Source: Labilithrix luteola (GTDB lineage Bacteria > Myxococcota_A > Polyangia > Polyangiales > Polyangiaceae). Taken from it: DNA of 64,000 nucleotides. The stretch's first letter is position 1; each line of letters starts with the position of its first letter. Where the stretch lies: the NCBI RefSeq assembly GCF_001263205.1, contig NZ_CP012333.1:6314501-6378500 (forward strand). The letters run 5' to 3'. Below are positions 36,060-46,325 of this stretch, in pieces. Made by a program: the position numbers and the translations under genes. A model generated the notes under the pieces. The model ran no database searches, was not told the origin of the DNA, and saw nothing but the letters and a program-made list of their open reading frames with translations.

Positions 36060-36140
36060 CCTACAGCGCAACGCGGTCACGCCGACCGAGAAGCTCGGCG
36101 CAGCTTGCGCGAGGTGATGAGCCGAGCTAGTGACTCATGT

Positions 36141-36350
36141 ATGAGTGACGCTGCGAAGCGCGAGCAGGAAACCTCGGAGAATTCGACGGCCGCCGAGGTC
36201 GAGAAGATCGAGAAGAGGGAAAGCGCGATGCCGCCTCCTCCGCAAAGCGGAACGCGACCCGCGGGGGCCGTGCGCGGCACCCCGCTGAGCGTTCTCTGGT
36301 TCGAGGACGAGGTCGACGAAGCGGAAGCCGGCGGCAAGACCACCGGCTGA
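36141..36350 (+). CDS. Possible small acidic protein (69 aa)
   Basis: ATG 36141 to TGA. Sequence starts MSDAAKREQETSENSTAAEV and ends with a Glu/Asp-rich segment (LSVLWFEDEVDEAEAGG). Residue use is unlike antisense shadows, but there is no ribosome site. It would converge with the SRPBCC gene 6 bp away. Weakly supported. Confidence 0.35.
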   Translation: MSDAAKREQETSENSTAAEVEKIEKRESAMPPPPQSGTRPAGAVRGTPLSVLWFEDEVDEAEAGGKTTG

Positions 36351-36355
36351 GTTCG

Positions 36356-37189
36356 TCAGCGCTTCGCCTTCTTGGCGGGCTTCTTCGCGGCAGCCTTCTT
36401 CGCAGGCTTCGCCGCCGGAGCGGACTTGGCGGCTTTCTGCGCGGCCGGTTTGGCTGCGGGCTTGGCCGCCTTGGGCGCGGGCTTGCTCGCTTTCGCTTCG
36501 GGCTTGGAGGGCTTCGCCGCGGGCGCGGGTTTGGAAGGCGTCGCCGCAGGAGCCGGCTTCGAAGCCTTGGCCGGGGGCGGGGGAGGCGTCTTCACCGCAG
36601 CGACCTTGGGCTTCGCTGCCTTCGATGACGACGGAGGGGGCGGCGGCGGAGGCGGAGCTTTCGCGTCCGGCTTGCTCTTCTTGGGTGCCGGAACCTCCTT
36701 GGCCTCCTCTTCCTCTTCTTCCTCCGCGAGATCTTCCGGAGGAGGCGGAGGCCTGCGGACGGGCGGAGGCAGACGCGGATCGGGCAAGTACTGGCTGAAG
36801 TAGGCGCGCATCGGCCCGAAGTACTTGTCGTTCCAGGTTGCGCGATACGTCTCGCCCTGGCCTTCGGGAATGTCGGTATGAAGCACGGTGGCGCGCGTGC
36901 TGCCGCCGAGCGCTTCGAAGTACACCTCGACGCGCGAGTCCGGAGCTTCGCGAGGGAAGTCCGTCGTTCGCCACGACATCAGAATGCGGCGTCCGAGGTC
37001 GAGGGCGACGAACTTCCCGGTGATGTATCCATCCCAGGCGGAGAACTTGGCGCCTACCTCGTTGCTCACCTTGGCAACCCCGCCCGTCATGGCGGAGTGC
37101 TGTGCGCTGTCGAGCCACGCGTAAAACAGCGTCGTGGGTGCGACGGGGATGGTCGTCACGACCCGCAGAGCCTCCTTCTTCATGGACAT
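36356..37189 (-). CDS. SRPBCC (AHSA1-type) domain protein with histone-H1-like tail
   Basis: 277 residues. The first ~135 residues form an AHSA1/START-like SRPBCC domain (VVTTIPVAPTTLFYAWLDSA, GKFVALDLGRRILMSWRTTD, STRATVLHTDIPEGQGETYR), a hydrophobic-ligand or Hsp90-cochaperone fold. It continues into a Pro run, an acidic EEEEEEE patch, and about 120 residues of Lys/Ala/Pro repeats (AKPSKPEAKASKPAPKAAKP, AKKAAAKKPAKKAKR) as in eukaryotic histone H1 and bacterial H1-like proteins. The tail should bind DNA or RNA non-specifically. ATG 37189 or 37183. Confidence 0.8.
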   Translation of the reverse strand: MSMKKEALRVVTTIPVAPTTLFYAWLDSAQHSAMTGGVAKVSNEVGAKFSAWDGYITGKFVALDLGRRILMSWRTTDFPREAPDSRVEVYFEALGGSTRATVLHTDIPEGQGETYRATWNDKYFGPMRAYFSQYLPDPRLPPPVRRPPPPPEDLAEEEEEEEAKEVPAPKKSKPDAKAPPPPPPPPSSSKAAKPKVAAVKTPPPPPAKASKPAPAATPSKPAPAAKPSKPEAKASKPAPKAAKPAAKPAAQKAAKSAPAAKPAKKAAAKKPAKKAKR

Positions 37190-37352
37190 AGAGTAGCCCG
37201 GCCGTGGGCTGCAGACCTAAATTGTGACCGCAGGTCGTGCCTCCACTGACCTCCGCGGCCGATCAGGAACGTCGGTCTTTCGGACGCACCGGCCTTCCGG
37301 CCTGGCGAGGGAGGGCGCGGACGGGATAAAGAAGCGGGAAGAGAGGTCATTG

Positions 37353-38888
37353 ATGCAGCGTGTCGAAGACCCGGTCTCGCTTCTCCAGCTCCTGAAAAAT
37401 GGGGCTCCCGAGGCCCCCGCCATCGCCGCCCCCGGCCGGCCGGCCACCACCTATGCCGAGCTCCGGGCCCTCGCCGAGCAGGTCCGGGGGGAGCTCCGAA
37501 CCGCCGGTTTGGGGCGAAACGACACGGTCGCCATCGTCCTGCCAAATGGTCCTGAGATGGCCACGGCGTTCGTGACGATGGGGGCAGCCGTCACGACCGC
37601 GCCCCTCAACCCCGCGTACAAGGCGGAGGAGTTCGACTTCTACCTGACCGACCTGAACGCGAGCGTGCTCGTGCTTCCGCGCGGTGTCGATTCGCCGGCT
37701 CGCGCCATCGCCGAGCACCGCGGCATTCCGATTCTCGCGCTCGATGCGGGGGAGGGACCTGCAGGCACGTTCCGACTCGCGCCCGAGTCGAAGGTGACGC
37801 GATCGCCGAGCACCGATGGACCGCTCGAGGCCGACGACGTCGCGCTCGTACTCCACACGTCGGGGACCACGGCACGACCGAAGCTCGTCCCGCTCACGAG
37901 CGCAAACCTCTGTGCATCGGCGCGTCACATCCACGAGACGCTGTCCCTCGTTGCCGGCGACGTGTGTCTCAACGTGATGCCCCTCTTCCACATCCACGGG
38001 CTCATCGCTGCAGTGCTGGCGACGCTTTCGGCAGGCGCCAGCGTCTCGTGCACGCCCGGCTTCGATGCCCTCAAGTTCTTCGGCTGGCTCGAGAGTGTGG
38101 GGCCCACGTGGTACACGGCCGTTCCGACGATGCACCAGGCGATCCTGGCGCGCGCGGCCCGCAACGTCGCCATCGCGAAGAATGCGCGTCTCCGATTCAT
38201 TCGATCGTCGTCGGCATCGCTCCCTCCCCAGGTCATGAAGGAGCTCGAAGACACGTTCGGCGCACCCGTCATCGAGGCCTACGGGATGAGTGAGGCCGCG
38301 CACCAAATGGCGTCGAACCCGCTGCCGCCCCGCGCTCGCAAGGCAGGCTCCGTGGGCCTCGCGGCAGGGCCCGAAATCGCGATCATGGATGATGCCGGCG
38401 CGCTCCTTCCTGCCGGTGAAGAAGGCGAAGTCGTCATTCGTGGTCCCAACGTGACACGCGGCTACGTCGGTGCGCCCGAGGCCAACGCCAAGGCGTTCAC
38501 CAATGGCTGGTTCCGAACGGGCGATCGCGGAAAGCTCGACGCCGAGGGCTATCTTCATCTCACCGGGCGCATCAAGGAGCTCATCAACCGAGGCGGCGAG
38601 AAGGTGAGCCCGCTCGAGGTCGACGCGGTGCTCATGGATCATCCCGCCGTCGCGCAGGTCGTCACCTTCGGCGTTCCGCACGACAAGCTCGGCGAAGAGG
38701 TTGCCGCGGCCATCGTCCTTCGCGAAGGAATGACCGTCACCGAACGCGAGCTCAAGGATCTCGCGGCCAAGCGGCTTGCAGCCTTCAAGGTGCCTCGCAC
38801 GATCGTCTTCGTCGAGACGATCCCCAAAGGACCCACGGGCAAGATGCAGCGCATCGGTCTCGCACAACGTCTCGGGCTCACGTCGTGA
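37353..38888 (+). CDS. AMP-forming acyl-CoA ligase, oxalyl-CoA/FAT2-like
   Basis: 511 residues. ANL-superfamily motifs: LHTSGTTARPKLVPLTS (A3, phosphate binding), EAYGMSEAAHQM (A5), TGDRGKLDAEGYLHLTGRIK (A7/A8 hinge) and the C-terminal GPTGKMQR with the adenylation lysine. It activates a carboxylate with ATP and transfers it to CoA in the cytoplasm. PTWYTAVPTMHQAIL is reminiscent of the peroxisomal FAT2/oxalate-CoA ligase branch; the substrate is not certain. The ATG has gagagg upstream. Its TGA overlaps the panE-like start (GTGA). Confidence 0.88.
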   Translation: MQRVEDPVSLLQLLKNGAPEAPAIAAPGRPATTYAELRALAEQVRGELRTAGLGRNDTVAIVLPNGPEMATAFVTMGAAVTTAPLNPAYKAEEFDFYLTDLNASVLVLPRGVDSPARAIAEHRGIPILALDAGEGPAGTFRLAPESKVTRSPSTDGPLEADDVALVLHTSGTTARPKLVPLTSANLCASARHIHETLSLVAGDVCLNVMPLFHIHGLIAAVLATLSAGASVSCTPGFDALKFFGWLESVGPTWYTAVPTMHQAILARAARNVAIAKNARLRFIRSSSASLPPQVMKELEDTFGAPVIEAYGMSEAAHQMASNPLPPRARKAGSVGLAAGPEIAIMDDAGALLPAGEEGEVVIRGPNVTRGYVGAPEANAKAFTNGWFRTGDRGKLDAEGYLHLTGRIKELINRGGEKVSPLEVDAVLMDHPAVAQVVTFGVPHDKLGEEVAAAIVLREGMTVTERELKDLAAKRLAAFKVPRTIVFVETIPKGPTGKMQRIGLAQRLGLTS

Positions 38889-39856
38889 AGATCTGCATCT
38901 TCGGCGCGGGCGCCATCGGCGGCCATCTCGGCGCGAAGCTCGCGCTCGCCGGCGTCGACGTCACGTTCGTCGCGCGCGGTGAAAATCTCCGCGCCATTCG
39001 CGACAAGGGAATCACGCTCGTCGAAGGCGGTGAGCGCAAGACCGCCCATCCTCGTTGTGTGGCGACCGCGGGCGAGGCCGGGCCTCAAGACTACGTTCTT
39101 CTCACGACCAAGGCACACTCGCTCGTCTCGGCCGCTCCCGAGGTCGCCGCCCTCCTCGGCGACGATACGGCCATCGTGTCGGCCATCAACGGCGTGCCCT
39201 GGTGGTACTTCCACGGGCTCGACTCTCCGCATGGTGGTCGCGTGGTCGAGAGCGTCGATCCCGGCGGAGCGGTCTCGCGATTCCTCCCGCCGGCTCGCGC
39301 CATTGGTTGCATCGTGCACCCTGCCGTCGAAGTGACGGAGCCGGGCGTCGTCGTCCACCAGTACGGCGATCGCTACGCGCTCGGTGAGCCCGACGGAACG
39401 AAGAGCGAACGCGCAACGCGCCTGTCGAAGGTCTTGCACGACGCAGGCTTGAAGGCGCCTGTCAGCACGCATATTCGCGACGAGCTTTGGATCAAGCTGT
39501 GGGGCAACATGGCCTTCAATCCCGTGAGCCTTCTCACGGGCGCCACGCTCGATCGTATTGTCGGAGAGCCCGGTTCACGCGGCGTCTGTCGTCAGATGAT
39601 GGTCGAAGGGAAAGCCGTGGGCGAAGCGCTCGGTGCGCGTTTCGGCATCACCGTCGATCGTCGGCTCGACGGCGCAGCGGCGGTCGGCGTGCACAAGACG
39701 TCGATGCTGCAAGATCTCGAGCGAGGTCGTCCCATCGAGCTCGACGCGCTCCTCGGGGCCGTCGTCGAGCTCGCCGAGGTGGCCGGCGTGGACGTTCCGA
39801 CGTGCCGTATCGTCCTCGCGCTCGCGCGGCAGAAAGCGTCCGTCGCGGGCGTATGA
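38885..39856 (+). CDS. 2-dehydropantoate 2-reductase family (PanE/ApbA)
   Basis: 323 residues. NADPH site ICIFGAGAIGGHLGAKLALA at the N-terminus; LLTTKAHSLVSAAPEV holds the conserved Lys; IKLWGNMAFNPVSLLTG and ELDALLGAVVELA lie in the C-terminal helical domain. PanE reduces ketopantoate to pantoate for CoA synthesis, but paralogues use other 2-keto acids. The GTG start overlaps the stop of the acyl-CoA ligase gene, so a shared non-pantothenate pathway is possible. Confidence 0.85.
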   Translation: MKICIFGAGAIGGHLGAKLALAGVDVTFVARGENLRAIRDKGITLVEGGERKTAHPRCVATAGEAGPQDYVLLTTKAHSLVSAAPEVAALLGDDTAIVSAINGVPWWYFHGLDSPHGGRVVESVDPGGAVSRFLPPARAIGCIVHPAVEVTEPGVVVHQYGDRYALGEPDGTKSERATRLSKVLHDAGLKAPVSTHIRDELWIKLWGNMAFNPVSLLTGATLDRIVGEPGSRGVCRQMMVEGKAVGEALGARFGITVDRRLDGAAAVGVHKTSMLQDLERGRPIELDALLGAVVELAEVAGVDVPTCRIVLALARQKASVAGV

Positions 39857-39910
39857 GAGCGCCGTGAGCGCCGCTCAGGGGGCGAGGAGATCCGGTTCGG
39901 ATAGTGACTT

Positions 39911-40285
39911 TCAGCGCTTACGCTTGAAGGCGTTCGGATCGAGAGCGTCGAAGTCGCGATCGGCCGTTTCCTGGTCGAAATCCTCGCGCCGCTCGAGGAT
40001 ATCCATCATGTGCCGCGCCACGACGCTCGCGAGTGCGTGCACCGTCGTGTGGCGATTGATGCCCGCGGCACGGAAACGGTCGTAGGCCGCCACCACGGGA
40101 CCATGCTTGGCGGCGAGGCGATTCTCAACGGTGACGTGGATGGTCGCGTGGGCGTGGGGATTCTGACCCACCGGTGAATTGGTCCGCCGATGGGCCTCTT
40201 CGACCAGCGCGATGCGCTCGCTCTCGTCCATGGCAAGCCACGCTTCGGGCGCGGGCGGATTCTCGACGTCGTAAGGGGCGCTCAT
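39911..40285 (-). CDS. Small conserved protein, DUF1841-like
   Basis: 124 residues. NPHAHATIHVTVENRLAAKH in the middle and HTTVHALASVVARHM near residue 85 give a histidine-rich helical core like DUF1841 proteins. Function unknown. The C-terminus is charged (FKRKR). It lies 24 bp downstream of the MalY-like gene on the same strand, probably cotranscribed. Confidence 0.6.
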   Translation of the reverse strand: MSAPYDVENPPAPEAWLAMDESERIALVEEAHRRTNSPVGQNPHAHATIHVTVENRLAAKHGPVVAAYDRFRAAGINRHTTVHALASVVARHMMDILERREDFDQETADRDFDALDPNAFKRKR

Positions 40286-40309
40286 GGTCGTTGCGAAGGA
40301 TACTCGTCT

Positions 40310-41464
40310 CTACTTCGTGGCGATCGCCATTCGGCGCACGGCTTCTTCGAGCAGCGTTCGGGAGGTTGCGAGATTGAGCCGCGCGAAACCCTCGCCGTTG
40401 GTGCCAAATGCCAGGCCACCCGACAACGCGACAAGGCCGCGCTCGAGGAATACCCTCGCAGGATCCAAGCCGAGGCCAAGCTTCCCGCAGTCGATCCAGG
40501 CGAGATAGCTCGCGCGCGGAAGCTCGTAGCGCGCGTTCGGCAGGTGCTCGCTCAGCAGTTGGGAGAGGAGGTGCCGATTGCGATCGAGGATCTGCATCGT
40601 GGTCGTCAGCCACTCGCCTCCGTGCTCGAGCGCTGCACGTCCGCCGAGAACGCCGAGATGCCCAGCATGGTAGGGAAGGTCGGGAGGCAACCGTTCGAGC
40701 AGCGCCCTCGGCGCGTCGTCGCACGCGACCATCATCGCGGCCTTGAGGCCGGCGAGGTTCCATGTCTTCGACGCCGACGTGAGCACGATGCTCTGGCGCG
40801 CGGCCTCGGCCGACACCGTGGGGAAGGGCACGTGCGTCGTCTCCGCGTACGTCATCGGCGCGTGAATCTCGTCGCTCAGGACGAGCACGCCGTGATGCGC
40901 GGCCATCTCTGCGACGCGGGCGAGCGTCTCGCGCGCGTGGACGACGCCTGTTGGGTTGTGCGGCGAGCAGAGGACGTGCGCCTTTGCGCCGGCCGCATAC
41001 GCCCGTTCGATCGCGTCGAGATCGAGGGTGAACCCCCCGGATTCCGTTCGCGCCATGGGCGTCTCGACGACCTTGCGATGGAGACGCCGAATCGTGGCGG
41101 CGAACGGAGCATAGACCGGAGGATCGATGACGATGCCGTCTCCGGGGGCGGTCACGACGTGAAGAAGCTCGCCGAGCGCCGTGACGACGTCGGGGGCCAC
41201 GCGCACGTCGCTCGGTGCGACCGCCCACGTCCACGTGCGGAGCGCGAACCCCGAGAAGGCTTCACCGAGGCCGCGTGGATCGGCATAGCCGGCGTCTTCC
41301 ACGTCGAGAGCATCGCGCAGGACGCGCTTGACGGGCTCGGCGATCGGGTAATCCATCTCGGCGACCCACGCCGGGAGCACGTCGTCGGGGAACGCTCGCC
41401 ACTTGGCGCTCTGACGCTTTCGGAGCTCGGCTTCGGTTACGCGATCGAACGGATGCTCACCCAC
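40310..41464 (-). CDS. MalY/PatB-type PLP aminotransferase or C-S lyase
   Basis: 384 residues, fold-type I. The PLP lysine sits in VLTSASKTWNLAGLK; CSPHNPTG and VLSDEIHAPMTY are the class I/II aminotransferase motifs, and LPAWVAEMDYPIAEPV is the MalY/PatB N-terminal signature. Family members cleave cystathionine or other C-S substrates and can also regulate transcription. The true substrate is not clear. It ends with RMAIATK. Confidence 0.88.
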   Translation of the reverse strand: MGEHPFDRVTEAELRKRQSAKWRAFPDDVLPAWVAEMDYPIAEPVKRVLRDALDVEDAGYADPRGLGEAFSGFALRTWTWAVAPSDVRVAPDVVTALGELLHVVTAPGDGIVIDPPVYAPFAATIRRLHRKVVETPMARTESGGFTLDLDAIERAYAAGAKAHVLCSPHNPTGVVHARETLARVAEMAAHHGVLVLSDEIHAPMTYAETTHVPFPTVSAEAARQSIVLTSASKTWNLAGLKAAMMVACDDAPRALLERLPPDLPYHAGHLGVLGGRAALEHGGEWLTTTMQILDRNRHLLSQLLSEHLPNARYELPRASYLAWIDCGKLGLGLDPARVFLERGLVALSGGLAFGTNGEGFARLNLATSRTLLEEAVRRMAIATK

Positions 41465-41611
41465 GCCGTCAGCTTGGTGCGAAGGCGCGCGCTTGCCAAA
41501 GAAAAAAGGGCCAAGCGCGAGCTTGCCTCAGGCGCCTGCCGGGCCTTTGCTCGCGCTTCGAGAAAGGCTGATCGCCTGCCGATCAGTTGCCGGGCTCAGT
41601 TGCTCAGTTGC

Positions 41612-41911
41612 TCAGTTGACCGGGTTGACGTGTCCGCCGCCCGGGTTGCAGCCGTCGGCGGAGGCCTGAATGGCGGCGAGGGCCGCAGCAAACACGGCGG
41701 GGTCTCCGTTGCCGACATTCCAGTGACGACACGGTCCGTTTCCGTCTCCGCACGCGTCGGTGACGGCGCCCACCGGTTGGCGCTCACGATCGGCCTGGCA
41801 TGGGCCACCGGAAATCTGGCCCGGCCAGGTTCGGAGCGCGCCATCCTCGCGAAATCGTTCGAGCGCGGTTTCGGTACGCGAGTCGCAATGAAGCGCCGTC
41901 ATGCTCTCCAT
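41612..41911 (-). CDS. Small Cys-containing protein overlapping comM head to head
   Basis: About 99 residues (MESMTALHCDSRTETALERF start; C-terminus DGCNPGGGHVNPVN). Third-position GC is high in this frame and residue choice is protein-like. Five cysteines are present and there is no membrane segment. An in-frame stop directly upstream of GTG 41941 caps the length at 109 residues. The 5' end overlaps comM by 11-41 bp on the opposite strand. The stop lies in three 8-bp ctcagttg repeats (41595-41618). Function unknown. Confidence 0.55.
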   Translation of the reverse strand: MESMTALHCDSRTETALERFREDGALRTWPGQISGGPCQADRERQPVGAVTDACGDGNGPCRHWNVGNGDPAVFAAALAAIQASADGCNPGGGHVNPVN

Positions 41912-43445
41912 CGCGCATGGCTCGGTGCTCGTCGGTATCACGGCTCATCCTGTGCGCGTCGAAGCGCACGTCCTTCGTGGTGTGCCGTCGTTCGAGCTGG
42001 TGGGACACGCCGAAGGGGCGGTCCGCGAGAGCCGCGTTCGGGTGAAGAGCGCGCTTGCGCACGTCGGCGTCGACCTCAACGAATATCGAATCGTCGTCAA
42101 CCTCGCGCCGGCGGATCTCCGTAAGCGAGGAAGTTCGTTCGATCTCGCGATTGCGCTCGCCACGCTCGAGGCGCTCGGCGCGGTGCCCGCGGGATCACTC
42201 GGAGAGGTGCTCTTCCTCGGCGAGCTGTCCCTCGATGGGAGTCTGCGCCCGATTCGCGGCGTCATCGCCCACTTGCTCGGCGCGCGAGAGCGAGGCGTCG
42301 AACGCGTCATCGTCCCCGCGGCGAACGAAGCCGAGGCGGCGCTCGTCGACGGAATCGAGGTCGGGATCGCCGCGACGCTGGCCGAGCTCGTGGCGTCGCT
42401 TCGCGGGGAAGGCGTGCTTGCCCATGCGCGTCGCAGCGCGAGCCAGGCGCGCTCGGCCATACTGCGTGACGACCTCGCCGACGTTCGTGGGCAGCTCGTC
42501 GCCCGGCGCGCACTCGAAGTGACGGCGGCGGGAGCCCACAACCTCGTGTTCATCGGTCCGCCTGGAGCGGGCAAGACGATGCTCGCCCGTCGCTTGCCGG
42601 GCATCTTGCCGGAGCTCGCGCCGCACGAGGCGCTGGAGGTGATGGCGATTCACAGCATCGCCGGCATCGGTCGCCCCCATCAGCTCGGCGTGCGTCCGTT
42701 TCGTGCCCCTCACCACACGGCCAGCGAAGTCGCGCTGGTCGGAGGCGGCGAGCAGGCTCGCCCCGGGGAGGTCAGCCTCGCGCACGACGGCGTTCTCTTT
42801 CTCGACGAGCTCGCGGAGTTCCGGCGCGGCGCTCTCGAGGCGCTGAGGCAGCCTCTCGAAGACGGCTTCGTCACCATCGCTCGGGCCCAGGTGAGCGCCA
42901 CGTTTCCTGCCCGTCCGATGATCGTCGCGGCGACCAACCCGTGCCCTTGTGGCCGTCGGGGGGACAACACGAATCGCTGCGTCTGTCGCCCCGACAAGGT
43001 GCGTGACTACCGCGCCCGACTGAGCGGGCCGCTGCTCGACCGCATCGATCTGCACGTCTCGCTTCCGCCGGTCGACGTCATGTCGCTGCAGGTACGGGCG
43101 TCAGGCGAGCGAAGCTCGGTGGTGCGCGCGCGGGTCGAAGCGGCACGACGCATCCAGCTCGAACGCCAGACCGCGGGCAAGGCATCGCGCGCGTTGAATG
43201 CTCACCTCGCGCCTGCCGATGTCGACGTCGTGTGCGTGCTCGACGAGCCCGGACGCAAGCTGCTCGCCTCTGCCGTCCAACGTCATGGCCTCTCGGCGCG
43301 GGCGTACGGGAAGGTTCTGCGCGTTGCGCGCACCATCGCCGATCTCGGCGGGGCCGAAAAGATCCACGCCGAGCACGTTGCCGAAGCCATCTCCTGGCGG
43401 CTTCTCGATCGCGACGTCGCCGGCACCACCAGTCACGCGGCCTGA
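41901..43445 (+). CDS. comM: ComM/YifB-family AAA+ Mg-chelatase-like ATPase
   Basis: 514 residues, typical length. N-terminal domain with GVPSFELVGHAEGAVRESRVR; Walker A GPPGAGKTMLARRLPGI; Walker B/sensor region DGVLFLDELAEF; the Cys segment NPCPCGRRGDN. ComM is a hexameric helicase that extends heteroduplex during natural transformation, acting with RecA, whose gene follows 75 bp downstream. The ATG start overlaps the divergent small gene. Confidence 0.94.
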   Translation: MLSIAHGSVLVGITAHPVRVEAHVLRGVPSFELVGHAEGAVRESRVRVKSALAHVGVDLNEYRIVVNLAPADLRKRGSSFDLAIALATLEALGAVPAGSLGEVLFLGELSLDGSLRPIRGVIAHLLGARERGVERVIVPAANEAEAALVDGIEVGIAATLAELVASLRGEGVLAHARRSASQARSAILRDDLADVRGQLVARRALEVTAAGAHNLVFIGPPGAGKTMLARRLPGILPELAPHEALEVMAIHSIAGIGRPHQLGVRPFRAPHHTASEVALVGGGEQARPGEVSLAHDGVLFLDELAEFRRGALEALRQPLEDGFVTIARAQVSATFPARPMIVAATNPCPCGRRGDNTNRCVCRPDKVRDYRARLSGPLLDRIDLHVSLPPVDVMSLQVRASGERSSVVRARVEAARRIQLERQTAGKASRALNAHLAPADVDVVCVLDEPGRKLLASAVQRHGLSARAYGKVLRVARTIADLGGAEKIHAEHVAEAISWRLLDRDVAGTTSHAA

Positions 43446-43520
43446 GTACGTCCACACGGAAGAGCACTCGCCGCTTCCGTCGTGGCTTCGAACCCATCGG
43501 CGAGACCGAAGGAGAATCGC

Positions 43521-44549
43521 ATGCTCGAGCAGATCACGGAGAAGATGAAGGTGCTGAAGGGCGTCATCACGACGGTCGAAAAGCAGTTCGGAAAAGGCGC
43601 CATCATGGCCCTCGGAGACGAGGATGGCACCGAGCCCATCTCCACCATTTCTACGGGCTCGTTCGCCCTCGATCTCGCGACCGGCGTCGGAGGGTATCCG
43701 CGCGGGCGCGTCATCGAAGTCTACGGCCCGGAGTCGAGCGGCAAGACAACGCTCGCGCTCCACGCCATCGCCGAGGCCCAGCGCGCAGGTGGCGTTTGCG
43801 CGTTCATCGACGCCGAACACGCCATCGACGTGAACTACGCACGCAGCATCGGCGTGGAGACGGACAAGCTTCTCGTCTCCCAGCCGGACACCGGCGAGCA
43901 GGCTCTCGACATCTGCGAGATGCTCGTCAAAAGCGGCGCGGTCGATCTCATCGTGGTCGACTCCGTCGCGGCCCTCACGCCGCGCGCGGAGATCGAGGGC
44001 GAGATGGGCGATTCGCACATGGGCCTGCAGGCTCGACTCATGAGCCAGGCCCTGCGCAAGCTCACCGCCGTGGCGCACCGCACGGGCACCACGCTGATGT
44101 TCATCAACCAGCTGCGCCAGAAGATCGGCGTCACGTTCGGCAACCCCGAGACGACGACCGGTGGCAATGCGCTCAAGTTCTACGCGTCGATGCGCATGGA
44201 GGTGAGGCGCATCGGCCAGGTGAAGGTGGGCGACGAGCTCGTCGGCGGTCGCACGCGCGTGAAGATCTCCAAGAACAAGGTGGCGCCGCCCTTCTGCGAA
44301 GCGGAGTTCGACATCCGCTACGGCTCGGGCGTCGACAACATCAGCGAGCTGCTCGATCTCGGACTGGCCCGTGGGCTCGTCGAGAAGAGCGGCAACCACA
44401 TGACCTTCGCCGGTGGTGCGCTCGGCAATGGTCGTGAGCGCTCGCGCGAGGCCCTCTCGCAGAGCCCGGAGCTCCAGAGCACCCTCCGTCAGGCGATTTA
44501 CGCGGCGGGCCCCGTGCGCCCTGGCCGTCGCTCCGAAGGCGACGCCTGA
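43521..44549 (+). CDS. recA: Recombinase A
   Basis: 342 residues. Walker A GPESSGKTTLALHAIA, Walker B IVVDSVAALTPRAEIEGE, L1/L2 DNA-binding loops (GLQARLMSQALRKL, TFGNPETTTGGNALKF) and INQLRQKIGV. RecA forms the presynaptic filament for recombination and triggers LexA cleavage. The ATG at 43521 has aaggag upstream. With comM just upstream this may be a recombination/transformation unit. No LexA box was identified. Two strong hairpins follow. Confidence 0.98.
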   Translation: MLEQITEKMKVLKGVITTVEKQFGKGAIMALGDEDGTEPISTISTGSFALDLATGVGGYPRGRVIEVYGPESSGKTTLALHAIAEAQRAGGVCAFIDAEHAIDVNYARSIGVETDKLLVSQPDTGEQALDICEMLVKSGAVDLIVVDSVAALTPRAEIEGEMGDSHMGLQARLMSQALRKLTAVAHRTGTTLMFINQLRQKIGVTFGNPETTTGGNALKFYASMRMEVRRIGQVKVGDELVGGRTRVKISKNKVAPPFCEAEFDIRYGSGVDNISELLDLGLARGLVEKSGNHMTFAGGALGNGRERSREALSQSPELQSTLRQAIYAAGPVRPGRRSEGDA

Positions 44550-44557
44550 CGCGCTTC

Positions 44558-44605
44558 GCGGCGGGACGACGTTCCGGGCTGGCTCTCGGCACGTCGTCCT
44601 GCCGC
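44558..44605 (+). terminator. Hairpin after recA
   Basis: 15-base arms gcggcgggacgacgt (44558-44572) and acgtcgtcctgccgc (44591-44605) pair with one mismatch around an 18-base loop, 9 bp after the recA stop. No T tract. Confidence 0.65.
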
Positions 44606-44638
44606 GCTGGGACTGCTTCTCCGCTCGAAGCTCGAACT

Positions 44639-44686
44639 CGAAACGACCGGGACGGCGGCGCTGGGACCGTCGCCTCGGTCGTTTCG
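44639..44686. other. Second strong inverted repeat between recA and asnS
   Basis: Perfect 11-base arms cgaaacgaccg (44639-44649) and cggtcgtttcg (44676-44686) with an inner gacgg/ccgtc stem. It could be a second terminator for recA or a leader element for asnS. Confidence 0.6.
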
Positions 44687-44780
44687 ACCGCGCCCAGGTC
44701 AGGAGGCTAGGGGCCTGAAAAATGCGCGGCCATGCATCGGGGCCTTGTGATGGGAGCCCGACCCGACTAGCGCAGAGGGC

Positions 44781-46199
<1,419 letters not shown>

Positions 46200-46273
46200 G
46201 ACCGCATCGACATGTCGCTCCCCGCGCGCGGCGCAGGCTCCTAGAGCTGCTCAGTGCCGTGCAGCCATCGATC

Positions 46274-46325
46274 AGGGCCCGAGTGCTCCACGAGTGTGTG
46301 GAGCTGGCGGGCCCTCGTCGTTTTT
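46274..46325 (+). terminator. Rho-independent terminator after asnS
   Basis: Arms agggccc...ctccac and gtggag...gggccct (46274-46315) form a long, slightly interrupted stem, then a TTTTT tract at 46321-46325. It also lies next to the stop of the convergent HD-domain gene. Confidence 0.8.
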
